DNA from: Comamonas resistens
GTDB taxonomy: Bacteria; Pseudomonadota; Gammaproteobacteria; Burkholderiales; Burkholderiaceae_C
Assembly: GCF_030064165.1 (NCBI RefSeq)
Contig: NZ_CP125947.1
Coordinates: forward strand, 186,001-250,000
Direction of reading: 5' to 3'
DNA length: 64,000 bases
Positions 54,897 through 62,745 of this stretch are shown in pieces; position 1 is the stretch's first letter, and every line of letters begins with the position of its first letter. The notes beneath the pieces were generated by a model. That model was not told the origin of the DNA. It worked only from the letters and a program-made list of their open reading frames with translations, and did not search any database. A program made the position numbers and the translations under genes.

Positions 54897-56240
54897 TCAG
54901 CGTGTATAGGCGACCTCCCCATGAGAGGTGATATCCAGGCCTTGGCGCTCGGACTCTTCGGAGACACGCAGTCCCACGGTCAGAGAGGCAATCTTGTAGG
55001 CCACCAGGGAAACCACGCCGGACCAGACGATGGTCAGCAGCACGCTCTTGAGCTGTACCCACACTTGATGGGCCATGTTGTAGCCATCGGGCTCGATGCC
55101 ACCCAGACCCTTGGCGCAGAAAACGCCGGTCAGGATGGCCCCCAGAATGCCGCCGACGCCGTGGACGCCGAACACGTCGCAGACATCGTCAACACCCAGC
55201 AGGCGCTTGAGGCCCGAGACACCCCACAGGCACAGAGGCCCGGCGATGAGGCCCATCACGATGGAGCCCATGGGGCCGACAAAGCCGGCGGCAGGGGTGA
55301 TGCAGACCAGACCGGCCACGGCACCCGATGCGGCGCCCAGCATGGAGGCCTTGCCGCGGTGCAGCACCTCGGCCGAGAGCCAGGACAGGGCGGCTGCGCC
55401 GGTGGCCAGGATGGTGTTGATGAAAGCCAGACCGGCGATGCCGTTGGCAGCACCGGCGGAGCCGGCGTTGAAGCCGAACCAGCCCACCCACAGCAGGGAT
55501 GCACCCACCATGGTCAGCGTCAGGCTGTGCGGGGGCAGGGCTTCCTTGCCGAAGCCGATGCGCTTGCCCAGCATATAGGCGCCCACCAGACCGGCGATAG
55601 CGGCGTTGATGTGCACCACGGTGCCGCCGGCAAAGTCCAGCGCGCCGTCTTCGGCCAGTAGACCGCCGCCCCACACCATATGGGCCATGGGAATGTAGGC
55701 AAAGCTGAACCACAGCACCGAGAACACGATCACGGCCGCGAACTTGATACGTTCGGCAAACGCGCCCACGATCAGCGCCACGGTAATGGCGGCAAAGGTG
55801 GATTGAAAGGCCACGAACACATATTCGGGAATGGTCTTGAGGGCACTGGACAAGGTGTCCGGCGTGATGCCCAGCAGAAACAGCTTGTCAAAGCTGCCAA
55901 AGAACTTGCCTTCGCCGCCAAAAGCCAGCGTGTAGCCGTAGATGGCCCACAGCACGGTGATCAGCGAGAAGATGACAAACACCTGGGCCAGCACGGACAG
56001 CATGTTCTTGCTGCGTACCAGGCCGCCATAGAACAGGGCCAGGCCGGGGATGACCATCAGAATCACCAACATGGTGGAGGTCAGCATCCAGGCCGTGTCG
56101 CCCGCGCTCAGCGTGGGCACGGTCTCCACTGCAGCGGCAACGGCGGGAGCCGCTGCAGGCACGGCATCCTGCGCCCATCCAGCTGCGCTGGCAGCCAGCA
56201 GGCCCAGTCCCAGGCCTGCGCTCAAAAGCTTCTTGGTCAT
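54897..56240 (-). CDS. amtB: Ammonium transporter AmtB
   Basis: A 447-residue trimeric ammonium channel with a cleavable signal peptide (about residues 1-23, LGLLAASAAGWA-QD), a Pro/Ala-rich linker and 11 predicted helices. DTAWMLTSTMLVILMVIPGLALFYGGLVRSKN and FAYIPMAHMVWGGGLLAEDGALDFAGGTVVHINAAIAGL carry the Phe gate and first pore His. GVHGVGGILGAILTGVFC carries the second pore His. glnK lies 29 bases upstream on the same strand, the usual pair in which GlnK plugs AmtB. Confidence 0.96.
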   Translation of the reverse strand: MTKKLLSAGLGLGLLAASAAGWAQDAVPAAAPAVAAAVETVPTLSAGDTAWMLTSTMLVILMVIPGLALFYGGLVRSKNMLSVLAQVFVIFSLITVLWAIYGYTLAFGGEGKFFGSFDKLFLLGITPDTLSSALKTIPEYVFVAFQSTFAAITVALIVGAFAERIKFAAVIVFSVLWFSFAYIPMAHMVWGGGLLAEDGALDFAGGTVVHINAAIAGLVGAYMLGKRIGFGKEALPPHSLTLTMVGASLLWVGWFGFNAGSAGAANGIAGLAFINTILATGAAALSWLSAEVLHRGKASMLGAASGAVAGLVCITPAAGFVGPMGSIVMGLIAGPLCLWGVSGLKRLLGVDDVCDVFGVHGVGGILGAILTGVFCAKGLGGIEPDGYNMAHQVWVQLKSVLLTIVWSGVVSLVAYKIASLTVGLRVSEESERQGLDITSHGEVAYTR

Positions 56241-56269
56241 GACTGTTTTCCTTGGAAAGCGTGAGGCAG

Positions 56270-56626
<357 letters not shown>

Positions 56627-57379
56627 TCAAAAAGTCTTGGCCAGCGTCACGATCAGACGCGCCTTGTTCACATCACCGAAATAGGCCTTTTTGTTGGCAC
56701 CTGCCACGACCGCAGCGAGGGAGAAGCCGTCTCCGAGGTCATAGGCACCGCCCGCGCTGTAGTCCACATAGTTGGGTACGCCCAGGCTTTTGATATCGCT
56801 GGAGAAATGCGTGTAGCCCAGCGATGCCTTCAGTGTCACCTTGGGGGCGACTTCCTGGCTGTAGGACAGCTGCAGATAGCCGGTGTTGCGGCCCTTGAGA
56901 CCCGAGCCATCACGTGCGCCAGCCCAGCCGAAATAGTCCTTGGAGACGGTGTGCGAGTACTTGGCCGTGAAAGGCCCGTAAGTACCCGAGCCATAGATCT
57001 CGGTGGTGTTGCCACGGGTGTTGCCCGAGTAGACATAGGTCAGTGCACCCACATCCCAGTCGATGTCGCCTGCCTTGAACTTGTAGCCGCCGTAGACGTC
57101 GGTTTCCAGCGAGTTGCCGGGCAGCCAGTCCACCGAGGAGTTCCAGTTGCCCACATAGAAGCCGCTGTCGCCAAAGCTGTAGTCAAAACCGCCCTGCAGC
57201 GCGGGCTTGACGGCGCGGCTGCGGCTGCTGTCCTGGTCCTGACCACGGAACTTGTAGTTGGTGGTCAGCGCCACATTGGCCGACAGCTGTGCATGGGCCC
57301 ACAGGGGCGAGGCCAGCACACAGGCCAGGGCTGAGGTTTTGGCGAAGGTTTTGAAACGGCTGGCAGCGAGACTGGGCAT
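56627..57379 (-). CDS. TorF family putative outer-membrane porin
   Basis: A 250-residue predicted beta-barrel with a signal peptide (about residues 1-26, FAKTSALACVLASPLWAHA-QL). The mature start LSANVALTTNYKFRGQDQD is typical of this conserved family, and the protein ends in an aromatic Phe (VTLAKTF). It is the first gene of the glnK-amtB transcript; GGAGG stands before ATG 57379. In betaproteobacteria this gene is commonly found next to glnK-amtB, suggesting that it passes ammonium or small nitrogen compounds through the outer membrane, which is inference. Confidence 0.85.
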   Translation of the reverse strand: MPSLAASRFKTFAKTSALACVLASPLWAHAQLSANVALTTNYKFRGQDQDSSRSRAVKPALQGGFDYSFGDSGFYVGNWNSSVDWLPGNSLETDVYGGYKFKAGDIDWDVGALTYVYSGNTRGNTTEIYGSGTYGPFTAKYSHTVSKDYFGWAGARDGSGLKGRNTGYLQLSYSQEVAPKVTLKASLGYTHFSSDIKSLGVPNYVDYSAGGAYDLGDGFSLAAVVAGANKKAYFGDVNKARLIVTLAKTF

Positions 57380-57425
57380 TCGGGGTTCCTCCGGTTTGCA
57401 AAAAATTCTTGGACAAAGCGGATAA

Positions 57426-57441
57426 AGCACAGACCGTGCCA
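57426..57441 (-). promoter_or_regulatory. Sigma-54 promoter for the torF-glnK-amtB operon
   Basis: On the minus strand TGGCACGGTCTGTGCT has GG and GC separated by exactly ten bases, as in the -24/-12 consensus TGGCACG-N4-TTGC, with one deviation (GTGC). It lies 47 bases upstream of the start codon, leaving a leader of about 35 bases. Confidence 0.75.
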
Positions 57442-57568
57442 ACTCTTGCTTCCGCTCACAACGACTGGGCAGCCGTCTGGAACCCCATGAAATCTGCACC
57501 GCTTGCATGCAGGCCTGGGCCGAGATGGTCACGAGTTCAGGACGCTGCCAGGGGCGTTGCAGAGAAAA

Positions 57569-57585
57569 GGCACCAAAAAAGTGCA
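57569..57585. promoter_or_regulatory. Candidate NtrC binding site
   Basis: GCACC-AAAAA-AGTGC (57570-57584) matches the NtrC dyad GCACC-N5-GGTGC at nine of ten arm positions. It lies about 130 bases upstream of the sigma-54 promoter, a normal enhancer distance. Confidence 0.6.
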
Positions 57586-57875
57586 TTCCATGGAGAGGTA
57601 GAGGGAGTTGCGTACATTTATTGACATATATCGGCGTCTGGAAAGACAATCGAGCCCCTTCCTGGTGCGGTACTCGATCCAGTCGGTCCGAGAGTTTCCC
57701 CAGCTCTCAACCGGCTTCAGGTTTTCCAGTCCCGATCCCCGCGCCTTCTGTGCCCTGCGCACATGTCTCTTTGGCCAATCCCGTTGGCACCCTGCTCTGC
57801 TGCCGGGCGAACGTTATGCGTTCGCCGCCGCGTAGCTGTCTGCAAATCCTCATCCATCACAATTCGGAGTCTCGA

Positions 57876-58394
57876 ATGATCATTCGTCTGTCCAAAGCCG
57901 CCATGGTGCTTGCCATGGCTTTCTTCGCCACGCTGGTTGCCTTCGGCAACATCACCGACTACGCCACCAACTTCGCGTTTGTCCACCATGTGTTCCTGAT
58001 GGACACCACCTTCCCCGGCAACGGCATCATGTACCGCTCCATCCAGCAGGAATGGATACATCACGCGGGCTATATCGGCATCATTGCGCTGGAGGGCAGC
58101 ACCGCCATCCTGTGCTGGATCGGCGGCATCAAGCTGCTCAAGGCCCGCAATGCCCGGCCTGCAGCGTTTCGCGCCTCCAAGGCCTGGGCCATCGGAGGCT
58201 TGACACTGGGCTTTCTGACCTGGCAAGTAGCCTTCATGTCCGTGGGCGGAGAGTGGTTCGGCATGTGGATGTCCAAGCAATGGAATGGCGTGCCCGATGC
58301 CTTCCGCTTCTTCATCACGCTGCTGATTGTGCTCATCTACCTGACCATGGATAACGATGCCCTGCCTGAGTCGCAGGACAGCGTGGCACGCTGA
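57876..58394 (+). CDS. DUF2165 family small membrane protein
   Basis: A 172-residue integral membrane protein with four predicted helices, of the DUF2165 family. AAMVLAMAFFATLVAFGNITDYATNFAFVHHVFLMDTTF forms the first helix and a conserved His/Asp-rich loop. WIHHAGYIGIIALEGSTAILCWIGG is the second helix, and WQVAFMSVGGEWFGMWMSKQWNG the third region. Family function is unknown. CGGAG stands before the ATG. It is divergent from the torF operon and convergent with the sulfatase; a bidirectional terminator follows. Confidence 0.85.
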   Translation: MIIRLSKAAMVLAMAFFATLVAFGNITDYATNFAFVHHVFLMDTTFPGNGIMYRSIQQEWIHHAGYIGIIALEGSTAILCWIGGIKLLKARNARPAAFRASKAWAIGGLTLGFLTWQVAFMSVGGEWFGMWMSKQWNGVPDAFRFFITLLIVLIYLTMDNDALPESQDSVAR

Positions 58395-58418
58395 AATTCA
58401 CCATTCCGTGAAATGAAA

Positions 58419-58449
58419 AAAGCCTGCTGGCAGTGCACCGGCAGGCTTT
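58419..58449. terminator. Bidirectional terminator between DUF2165 and sulfatase genes
   Basis: AAAGCCTGC (58419-58427) pairs perfectly with GCAGGCTTT (58441-58449). The stem can extend by three pairs inward, leaving a 7-base loop. An A-run precedes it and T bases end it, so it can serve both strands. Confidence 0.7.
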
Positions 58450-58470
58450 GAATAGAAGATCGCTTCAGGC

Positions 58471-59799
58471 TCAGTAACTGGCCTGAGGCAGGTCGTTCCT
58501 GGTGAACACCAGCGAGACCTTGGCCTCTTCGGGGATCGGCGGCAGGCTCTGGTTCCACTGCTGCCAGGCGGCGCGCAGTTCGGCCAGTTTCTGCGGCTCG
58601 CGATCACGCAGATTGGCGCGCTCGCGAGGGTCAACCGCAATATTGAACAGGTACTCTATGCCCTCGACTTGCAGATATTTCCAGTCACCGCGGATCAGCG
58701 CTTTTTGCTCGCGATGCTTCATGCGCCAGGCCAGGTCGCGCTCGGGCGTCCAGCGCGGGTTCTGCATCAGCGGCAGCAGGCTGATGCCGTCCTGCGGATA
58801 GTCGGGGTGGGCGTTCACGCCGGCAGCAGCCAGGAAGGTGGTGGACCAATCCATGGTCAGGTTGGGTGTGTCGCAGACGGCACCCGCAGTCATGCGGGCC
58901 GGCCAGCGGGCCAACAAGGGCACGCGGATGCCGCCCTCCAGCAGGTCCATCTTCTGGCCGACAAAAGGCCAGTTGTTGGAGAAGCGTTCACCACCGTTGT
59001 CGCTGGTGAAGACGATGAGCGTGTTCTCGCTCATGCCTTGCTCCTCCAGCGCATCGAGCAGCCAGCCTATGCCCTCGTCCATGTGGTGGATCATGCGCTG
59101 GTAGGTGGCGATGGAGCCGCCGTCCACATGCTTGCCCATGCCCTTGAGGCGCTCGGACTCCGCGCGGTCTTCGCGCGTCAGCCAGGGCCAGTGCGGGGCG
59201 CTGTAATGCAGCGACAGGTAAAAAGGCTTGTCGGCCGACTGGCGCTTGATGAAGTCCACGGCGCGGCGGCTCAGCAGATCGGTCAGATAGCCGTCTTCCT
59301 CATGCGGCTCTTCGTTGAGCCAGAAGTCGGGGCGGCCGCGCGGATCGCAATGCGCGAAGTAGTCGGCGCCACCGGCGTGAAAGCCGTAGAACTCCTCATA
59401 GCCCGATTGACGTGGACCAAAGTGTGGCGGGTAGCCCAGATGCCATTTGCCCACCAGGGCCGTGGCGTAACCGGCATCGCGCAGCAGCGAGGCCACCGTG
59501 GGGTGATCGGGCGGCAGGCCCAGCACCTTGTCGCCATGCGCGCTGGCAATCGGCTCCTCGGCCGCGCCGCGCAGACGGTATTGCCAGCGACCCGTGGCCA
59601 GCGCAAAACGCGTGGGCGAGCAGACGGCAGAGTTGGCGTAGCCGCGCGTGAAGCGCAGGCCCTGGGCGGCCATGGCGTCCAGTCTTGGCGATACGTCGGT
59701 GGCATTGTTGTGCGCATCGCGTGCGCCGGTACAGCCCAGGTCGGCGTAGCCCAGGTCGTCGGCAAGGATGAAGATCAGATTGGGGCGGGGATCGGTCAT
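58471..59799 (-). CDS. Sulfatase (arylsulfatase type)
   Basis: A 442-residue type I sulfatase. The metal-binding Asp pair is in IFILADDLGYADLGC (residues 10-23). The Cys of CSPTR (Cys60, in SAVCSPTRFALATGRW) is the position converted to formylglycine by an FGE maturase. FTSDNGGERFSN carries the second Asp/Asn metal ligands, and GKWHLGYPP the Lys/His pair. There is no signal peptide, so it is probably cytoplasmic. No maturase gene is adjacent. It is downstream of two Bug-type binding-protein genes on the same strand and may act on a sulfate ester they capture. Substrate unknown. Confidence 0.9.
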   Translation of the reverse strand: MTDPRPNLIFILADDLGYADLGCTGARDAHNNATDVSPRLDAMAAQGLRFTRGYANSAVCSPTRFALATGRWQYRLRGAAEEPIASAHGDKVLGLPPDHPTVASLLRDAGYATALVGKWHLGYPPHFGPRQSGYEEFYGFHAGGADYFAHCDPRGRPDFWLNEEPHEEDGYLTDLLSRRAVDFIKRQSADKPFYLSLHYSAPHWPWLTREDRAESERLKGMGKHVDGGSIATYQRMIHHMDEGIGWLLDALEEQGMSENTLIVFTSDNGGERFSNNWPFVGQKMDLLEGGIRVPLLARWPARMTAGAVCDTPNLTMDWSTTFLAAAGVNAHPDYPQDGISLLPLMQNPRWTPERDLAWRMKHREQKALIRGDWKYLQVEGIEYLFNIAVDPRERANLRDREPQKLAELRAAWQQWNQSLPPIPEEAKVSLVFTRNDLPQASY

Positions 59800-59933
59800 G
59801 GAAGAAATCAGGGAAAGCTAAAAACAGAAGCTGGCAGCGCCTGTCAACAAAGGGTTTGAGTGTGTTTTCAATATAAAACCCATGATTTAAAAGAGCAGGC
59901 AGCTCCTAAAAAGGCATGTCTCAAGCGAGAGAC

Positions 59934-60004
59934 GCCGAGCAAGAGCCGCCTCGCGGCGACGGCGTCGTCCCCCTCAGGGGGAAGGCGCGCAGCGCCTCAG
60001 GGGG
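59934..60004 (+). repeat. GC-rich intergenic repeat, copy C
   Basis: GCCGAGCAAGAGCCGCC, TCGCGGCGACGGCG, TCGTCCCCCTCAGGGGG, AAGGCGCGCAGCGCC, TCAGGGGG. It matches copies at 16122 and 20312. CCCCCT-CAGGGGG is a short stem. It ends just before the stop codon of the Bug protein gene, between that gene and the sulfatase gene. Confidence 0.7.
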
Positions 60005-60006
60005 AT

Positions 60007-60999
60007 TCAAGGTCTGAAGCCTGAACGCTGCACCACGGGTGCCCACTGCGTGCGATAGGCCTTGAGCATGGTCTCGGTCTGCGCGGCGCTGCTGACCACG
60101 GGGATCAGATTGGAGGCCGCAAACTTCTGCTGGGTGTCGGGATCCTTCATGACCTCCTGCACCAGCTCGGACAGGCGCTGCACCGTGGCCGGCGCTATGC
60201 TTTGCGGCGCGAACAAGGTGTTCCAGCCCGTGCCGACCAGGTTCACGCCCAGTTCCTTGAGCGTGGGAATGTTCGGCGCCATGGGACTGCGCTTTTCGCC
60301 TGAAGTGGCCAGCACGCGCAGCTTGCCTGCTTCGATCTGGGGGATTTGCGTATCGAAGGTGTCCACGGCGATCGGCACCTGGCCGCCCATCAGGTCGGTG
60401 AGCAGCGGGCCAGATCCCTTGTAGCCCACGACCTCGACGGGCACCTTGGCTGCCTCACCCAGCATCAGCGCGAAGAAGTGCGGCAGGCTGCCCGTGGCGG
60501 GGACGCCGAAATTGGCCTGTTGCGGATTGGCCTTGATCCAGGCCAGCAGGTGCGAAAGCTCCTTGACCGGCACGGCGCTGGCCACGGCCAGACCGAACTC
60601 GTAGCGGTTCACCTCGCTGATCGCACGGAAGTCCTTTTCCGGGTCGTAGCCAGAGTCATGAAAGACCAGCGGCGCCACCACCATGACGGCGGGGTTGGCC
60701 AGCAGGATGGCGGGTTGGGCTGCCGGAGCGTTTTTCACATACTGGGCCGAGAGGCGGCCGCCGGCTCCGGGCTTGTTTTCCACGATCACGGGGCTGCCGA
60801 GTTTGGCCTGCAGCTTGTCTGCCACCAGACGCGCCACGCGGTCGGTGGCGCCGCCTGGCGGGTAGCCCACGACAATGCGCAGCGGCGTCTTGGCGGGGAA
60901 CAGCGGTGCTGCGGTCTGGGCCTGCGTCACAGCGGGCATCAGTGCGCAGGCGGTCAGCACGGCGCCTAGCGCCAGCTTGCTCAATTCTCTTCGCTGCAT
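60007..60999 (-). CDS. Bug family (tripartite tricarboxylate) substrate-binding protein, copy 1
   Basis: A 330-residue periplasmic binding protein of the Bug/TctC family. The signal peptide starts MQRRELSKLALGAVLTACALMPAVTQA (the Arg pair is weakly Tat-like). PLRIVVGYPPGGATDRVARLVADKL and PVIVENKPGAGG form the two conserved ligand-loop regions. GGAG precedes the ATG. Bug genes are amplified in Comamonadaceae and many lack nearby TctA/TctB membrane genes, as here. It follows the second Bug gene by 44 bases, so both may be in one transcript. Ligand unknown; carboxylates are typical. Confidence 0.9.
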   Translation of the reverse strand: MQRRELSKLALGAVLTACALMPAVTQAQTAAPLFPAKTPLRIVVGYPPGGATDRVARLVADKLQAKLGSPVIVENKPGAGGRLSAQYVKNAPAAQPAILLANPAVMVVAPLVFHDSGYDPEKDFRAISEVNRYEFGLAVASAVPVKELSHLLAWIKANPQQANFGVPATGSLPHFFALMLGEAAKVPVEVVGYKGSGPLLTDLMGGQVPIAVDTFDTQIPQIEAGKLRVLATSGEKRSPMAPNIPTLKELGVNLVGTGWNTLFAPQSIAPATVQRLSELVQEVMKDPDTQQKFAASNLIPVVSSAAQTETMLKAYRTQWAPVVQRSGFRP

Positions 61000-61043
61000 G
61001 GGGGTGTCTCCTGGTGTTTGGGGGCGGATGGCGGTTCTGCCAT

Positions 61044-62030
61044 TTATTCAGCCTTGAGCTGAATTTTGCGGGTCAACGCTTCCCATTTCCCGGAGAGCTC
61101 CTTGGCTTTTTGCTGGGCCTGATCGGCAGTGCTGCCCACCATCTCGATGTCCACCGGCTTCACGCGATCTTGTTGTTCCGGCGAGCGGATGGCGACTTCC
61201 ATGGCCTCTAGAAAGCGCTTCTGTATATCGGCGGGCACTCCCTTGGGGGCGGCCAGGAACAGCCAGAAAGTGCCATCGAATTCGGGGTAGCCTGACTCGG
61301 CAATCGTGGGCAACTGCGGCATCAGCGTGGAGCGCTGCTTGCCCGAGGTGGCCAGGGCCGTCACGCGGCCGCTCTGGATCTGCGGCAGCACGGTAGGGGC
61401 CGCCAGAAAACCGCAGTCCACCTGTCCGCCCATGAGGTCCTGCATGGCCGGGGCCGGGCCTTTGTAGGGGATATGCACCATCTTCACCCCGGTGGTGGAG
61501 AGCAGGGATTCCATGACCAGATGTCCTGGGGAGCCGGCTCCACCCGTCGCATAAGTCAGCTCCCGGGTCTTGGCCGCATCGATCATGTCTTTGACGGATT
61601 TGAAGCCAAGCTTGGGGTTGCAGATCAGCGTCTGTGAAAACCTGGCCGCGGCATTGAGCACCACGATGGCGTCGCTGGAGTAGCCAATGTTCTTGTAGAT
61701 ATGTTTGTTGACGGTCAGCACCGGGTCCATGGCCCACAGCCATGTATAGCCGTCAGCGGCCGCTCGGGCCACTTCGGCGGCTCCGATATTGCCGTTGGCT
61801 CCGGCTCGGTTTTCCACGATCACGGGCTGGCCCAGCGCCTTCTGCACTGCGGCAGCCAGAGGGCGGATCGCGATGTCGGAGGGGCCGGCCGGAGGGTTGG
61901 GAACGATGATGCGTATGGGCTTGAGAGGCCAGTTCTGAGTCGCATGCGCCGCTGTCGGCAGCGCGGGTGCCAGCAAAGAGGCTGCCGCCAGCGCGGCCAG
62001 GGCTCGGCGGATGATCGGACGGCGGGGCAT
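61044..62030 (-). CDS. Bug family (tripartite tricarboxylate) substrate-binding protein, copy 2
   Basis: A 328-residue periplasmic binding protein of the Bug/TctC family. The signal peptide covers about residues 1-30 (ALAALAAASLLAPALPTAAHA). PIRIIVPNPPAGPSDIAIRPLAAAV and PVIVENRAGANGNIGAAEVARA are the conserved loops. ATG 62030 has AGGAG before it; an in-frame start 11 codons upstream has no such site. It is the first gene of a minus-strand run with a second Bug gene and a sulfatase, and is divergent from a MarR regulator. The two Bug proteins differ clearly in the ligand loops, so they are not recent duplicates. Confidence 0.9.
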   Translation of the reverse strand: MPRRPIIRRALAALAAASLLAPALPTAAHATQNWPLKPIRIIVPNPPAGPSDIAIRPLAAAVQKALGQPVIVENRAGANGNIGAAEVARAAADGYTWLWAMDPVLTVNKHIYKNIGYSSDAIVVLNAAARFSQTLICNPKLGFKSVKDMIDAAKTRELTYATGGAGSPGHLVMESLLSTTGVKMVHIPYKGPAPAMQDLMGGQVDCGFLAAPTVLPQIQSGRVTALATSGKQRSTLMPQLPTIAESGYPEFDGTFWLFLAAPKGVPADIQKRFLEAMEVAIRSPEQQDRVKPVDIEMVGSTADQAQQKAKELSGKWEALTRKIQLKAE

Positions 62031-62082
62031 GGTGTGTCTCCTGGTCGTTGTTCTGGAGGCCACTGTAAGCAGTGGCCGGATA

Positions 62083-62097
62083 ATGGATCTAATCCAT
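62083..62097. promoter_or_regulatory. Candidate MarR operator
   Basis: ATGGAT-CTA-ATCCAT is a perfect palindrome (6-bp arms, 3-base spacer) between the divergent Bug and MarR genes, 26 bases before the marR start and 52 bases before the Bug start. This is the usual place for a MarR site controlling both. Confidence 0.6.
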
Positions 62098-62123
62098 CAT
62101 TCCTAGAGAAAACCCATAGCCCC

Positions 62124-62660
62124 ATGTCCAAGGATCAGCGCCATCCATGGCGACAACCATCGCAGCTGGACGATCTGTTCCTCTATCAGCTCGCTCGCCT
62201 GATGAGTGCGGCAGGCAGCATGGTCGTGCGCCTGTGCGAGGGCGGATACGGCATCACCCGTCGTGAATGGCGCATGATAGGTTTGCTGGCGGAAAAGGGG
62301 CCCTTGCGGCCATCACAGCTTGCAGAACATGCACAGCTGGACCGCACCCGGACTTCACGCACCATCTCTGGCTTGATCGAGAAGGGCCTGCTGCAGAAAC
62401 AGAGCATTGCTGCTGACAGGCGTCAGGCGCTGGTACAACTCACATCGTCGGGGATCAAGCTGCATGGGCAGCTGTTTCCGCAGGTTCAGGCCATCAATCA
62501 GGAACTGCTCGGTGATGTGAGCGATGCCGAGCTGCAAATGCTCTCCACGGTGTTTGAGCGCATCGGCCAGACGGCGGCGGGCATGGAGCAGCGGGGAGAT
62601 TTTCCCAAGGCCGAACGCAGGCTAGGTCGGGCTTACGTGACCAAGGCGCTGAAGGACTAG
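62124..62660 (+). CDS. MarR family transcriptional regulator
   Basis: A 178-residue MarR protein with a winged helix at about residues 45-115 ([50 protein letters not shown] and the wing [13 protein letters not shown]), flanked by dimerisation helices. MarR proteins commonly repress a divergent operon and respond to aromatic or phenolic acids. Here the divergent genes are two Bug binding proteins and a sulfatase. ATG 62124 is the only plausible start close to the conserved region. Confidence 0.9.
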   Translation: MSKDQRHPWRQPSQLDDLFLYQLARLMSAAGSMVVRLCEGGYGITRREWRMIGLLAEKGPLRPSQLAEHAQLDRTRTSRTISGLIEKGLLQKQSIAADRRQALVQLTSSGIKLHGQLFPQVQAINQELLGDVSDAELQMLSTVFERIGQTAAGMEQRGDFPKAERRLGRAYVTKALKD

Positions 62661-62745
62661 CGGCGGTTGGGGCTGTGCTCATCCCTATTGCCTCCGGCAC
62701 GGACTCCCGCATACCCTAGGCGCTCATCATGGAGCGAGGGCGCTT

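Larger units (their letters stand above)
57380..57875. promoter_or_regulatory. 496-base gap between torF and the DUF2165 gene
   Basis: It contains the sigma-54 promoter and NtrC-like site for the minus-strand operon. For the plus-strand gene a TTGACA at 57621-57626 with GACAAT at 57645-57650 (18-base spacer) is a possible sigma-70 promoter. Open frames here show no family features. Confidence 0.45.

Noticed and set aside
59820..59933. Possible further copy of the AGCGCT hairpin family upstream of the sulfatase
   Set aside because: GAAGCTGGCAGCGCC is present, but no matching second arm was found nearby, so it is not counted.
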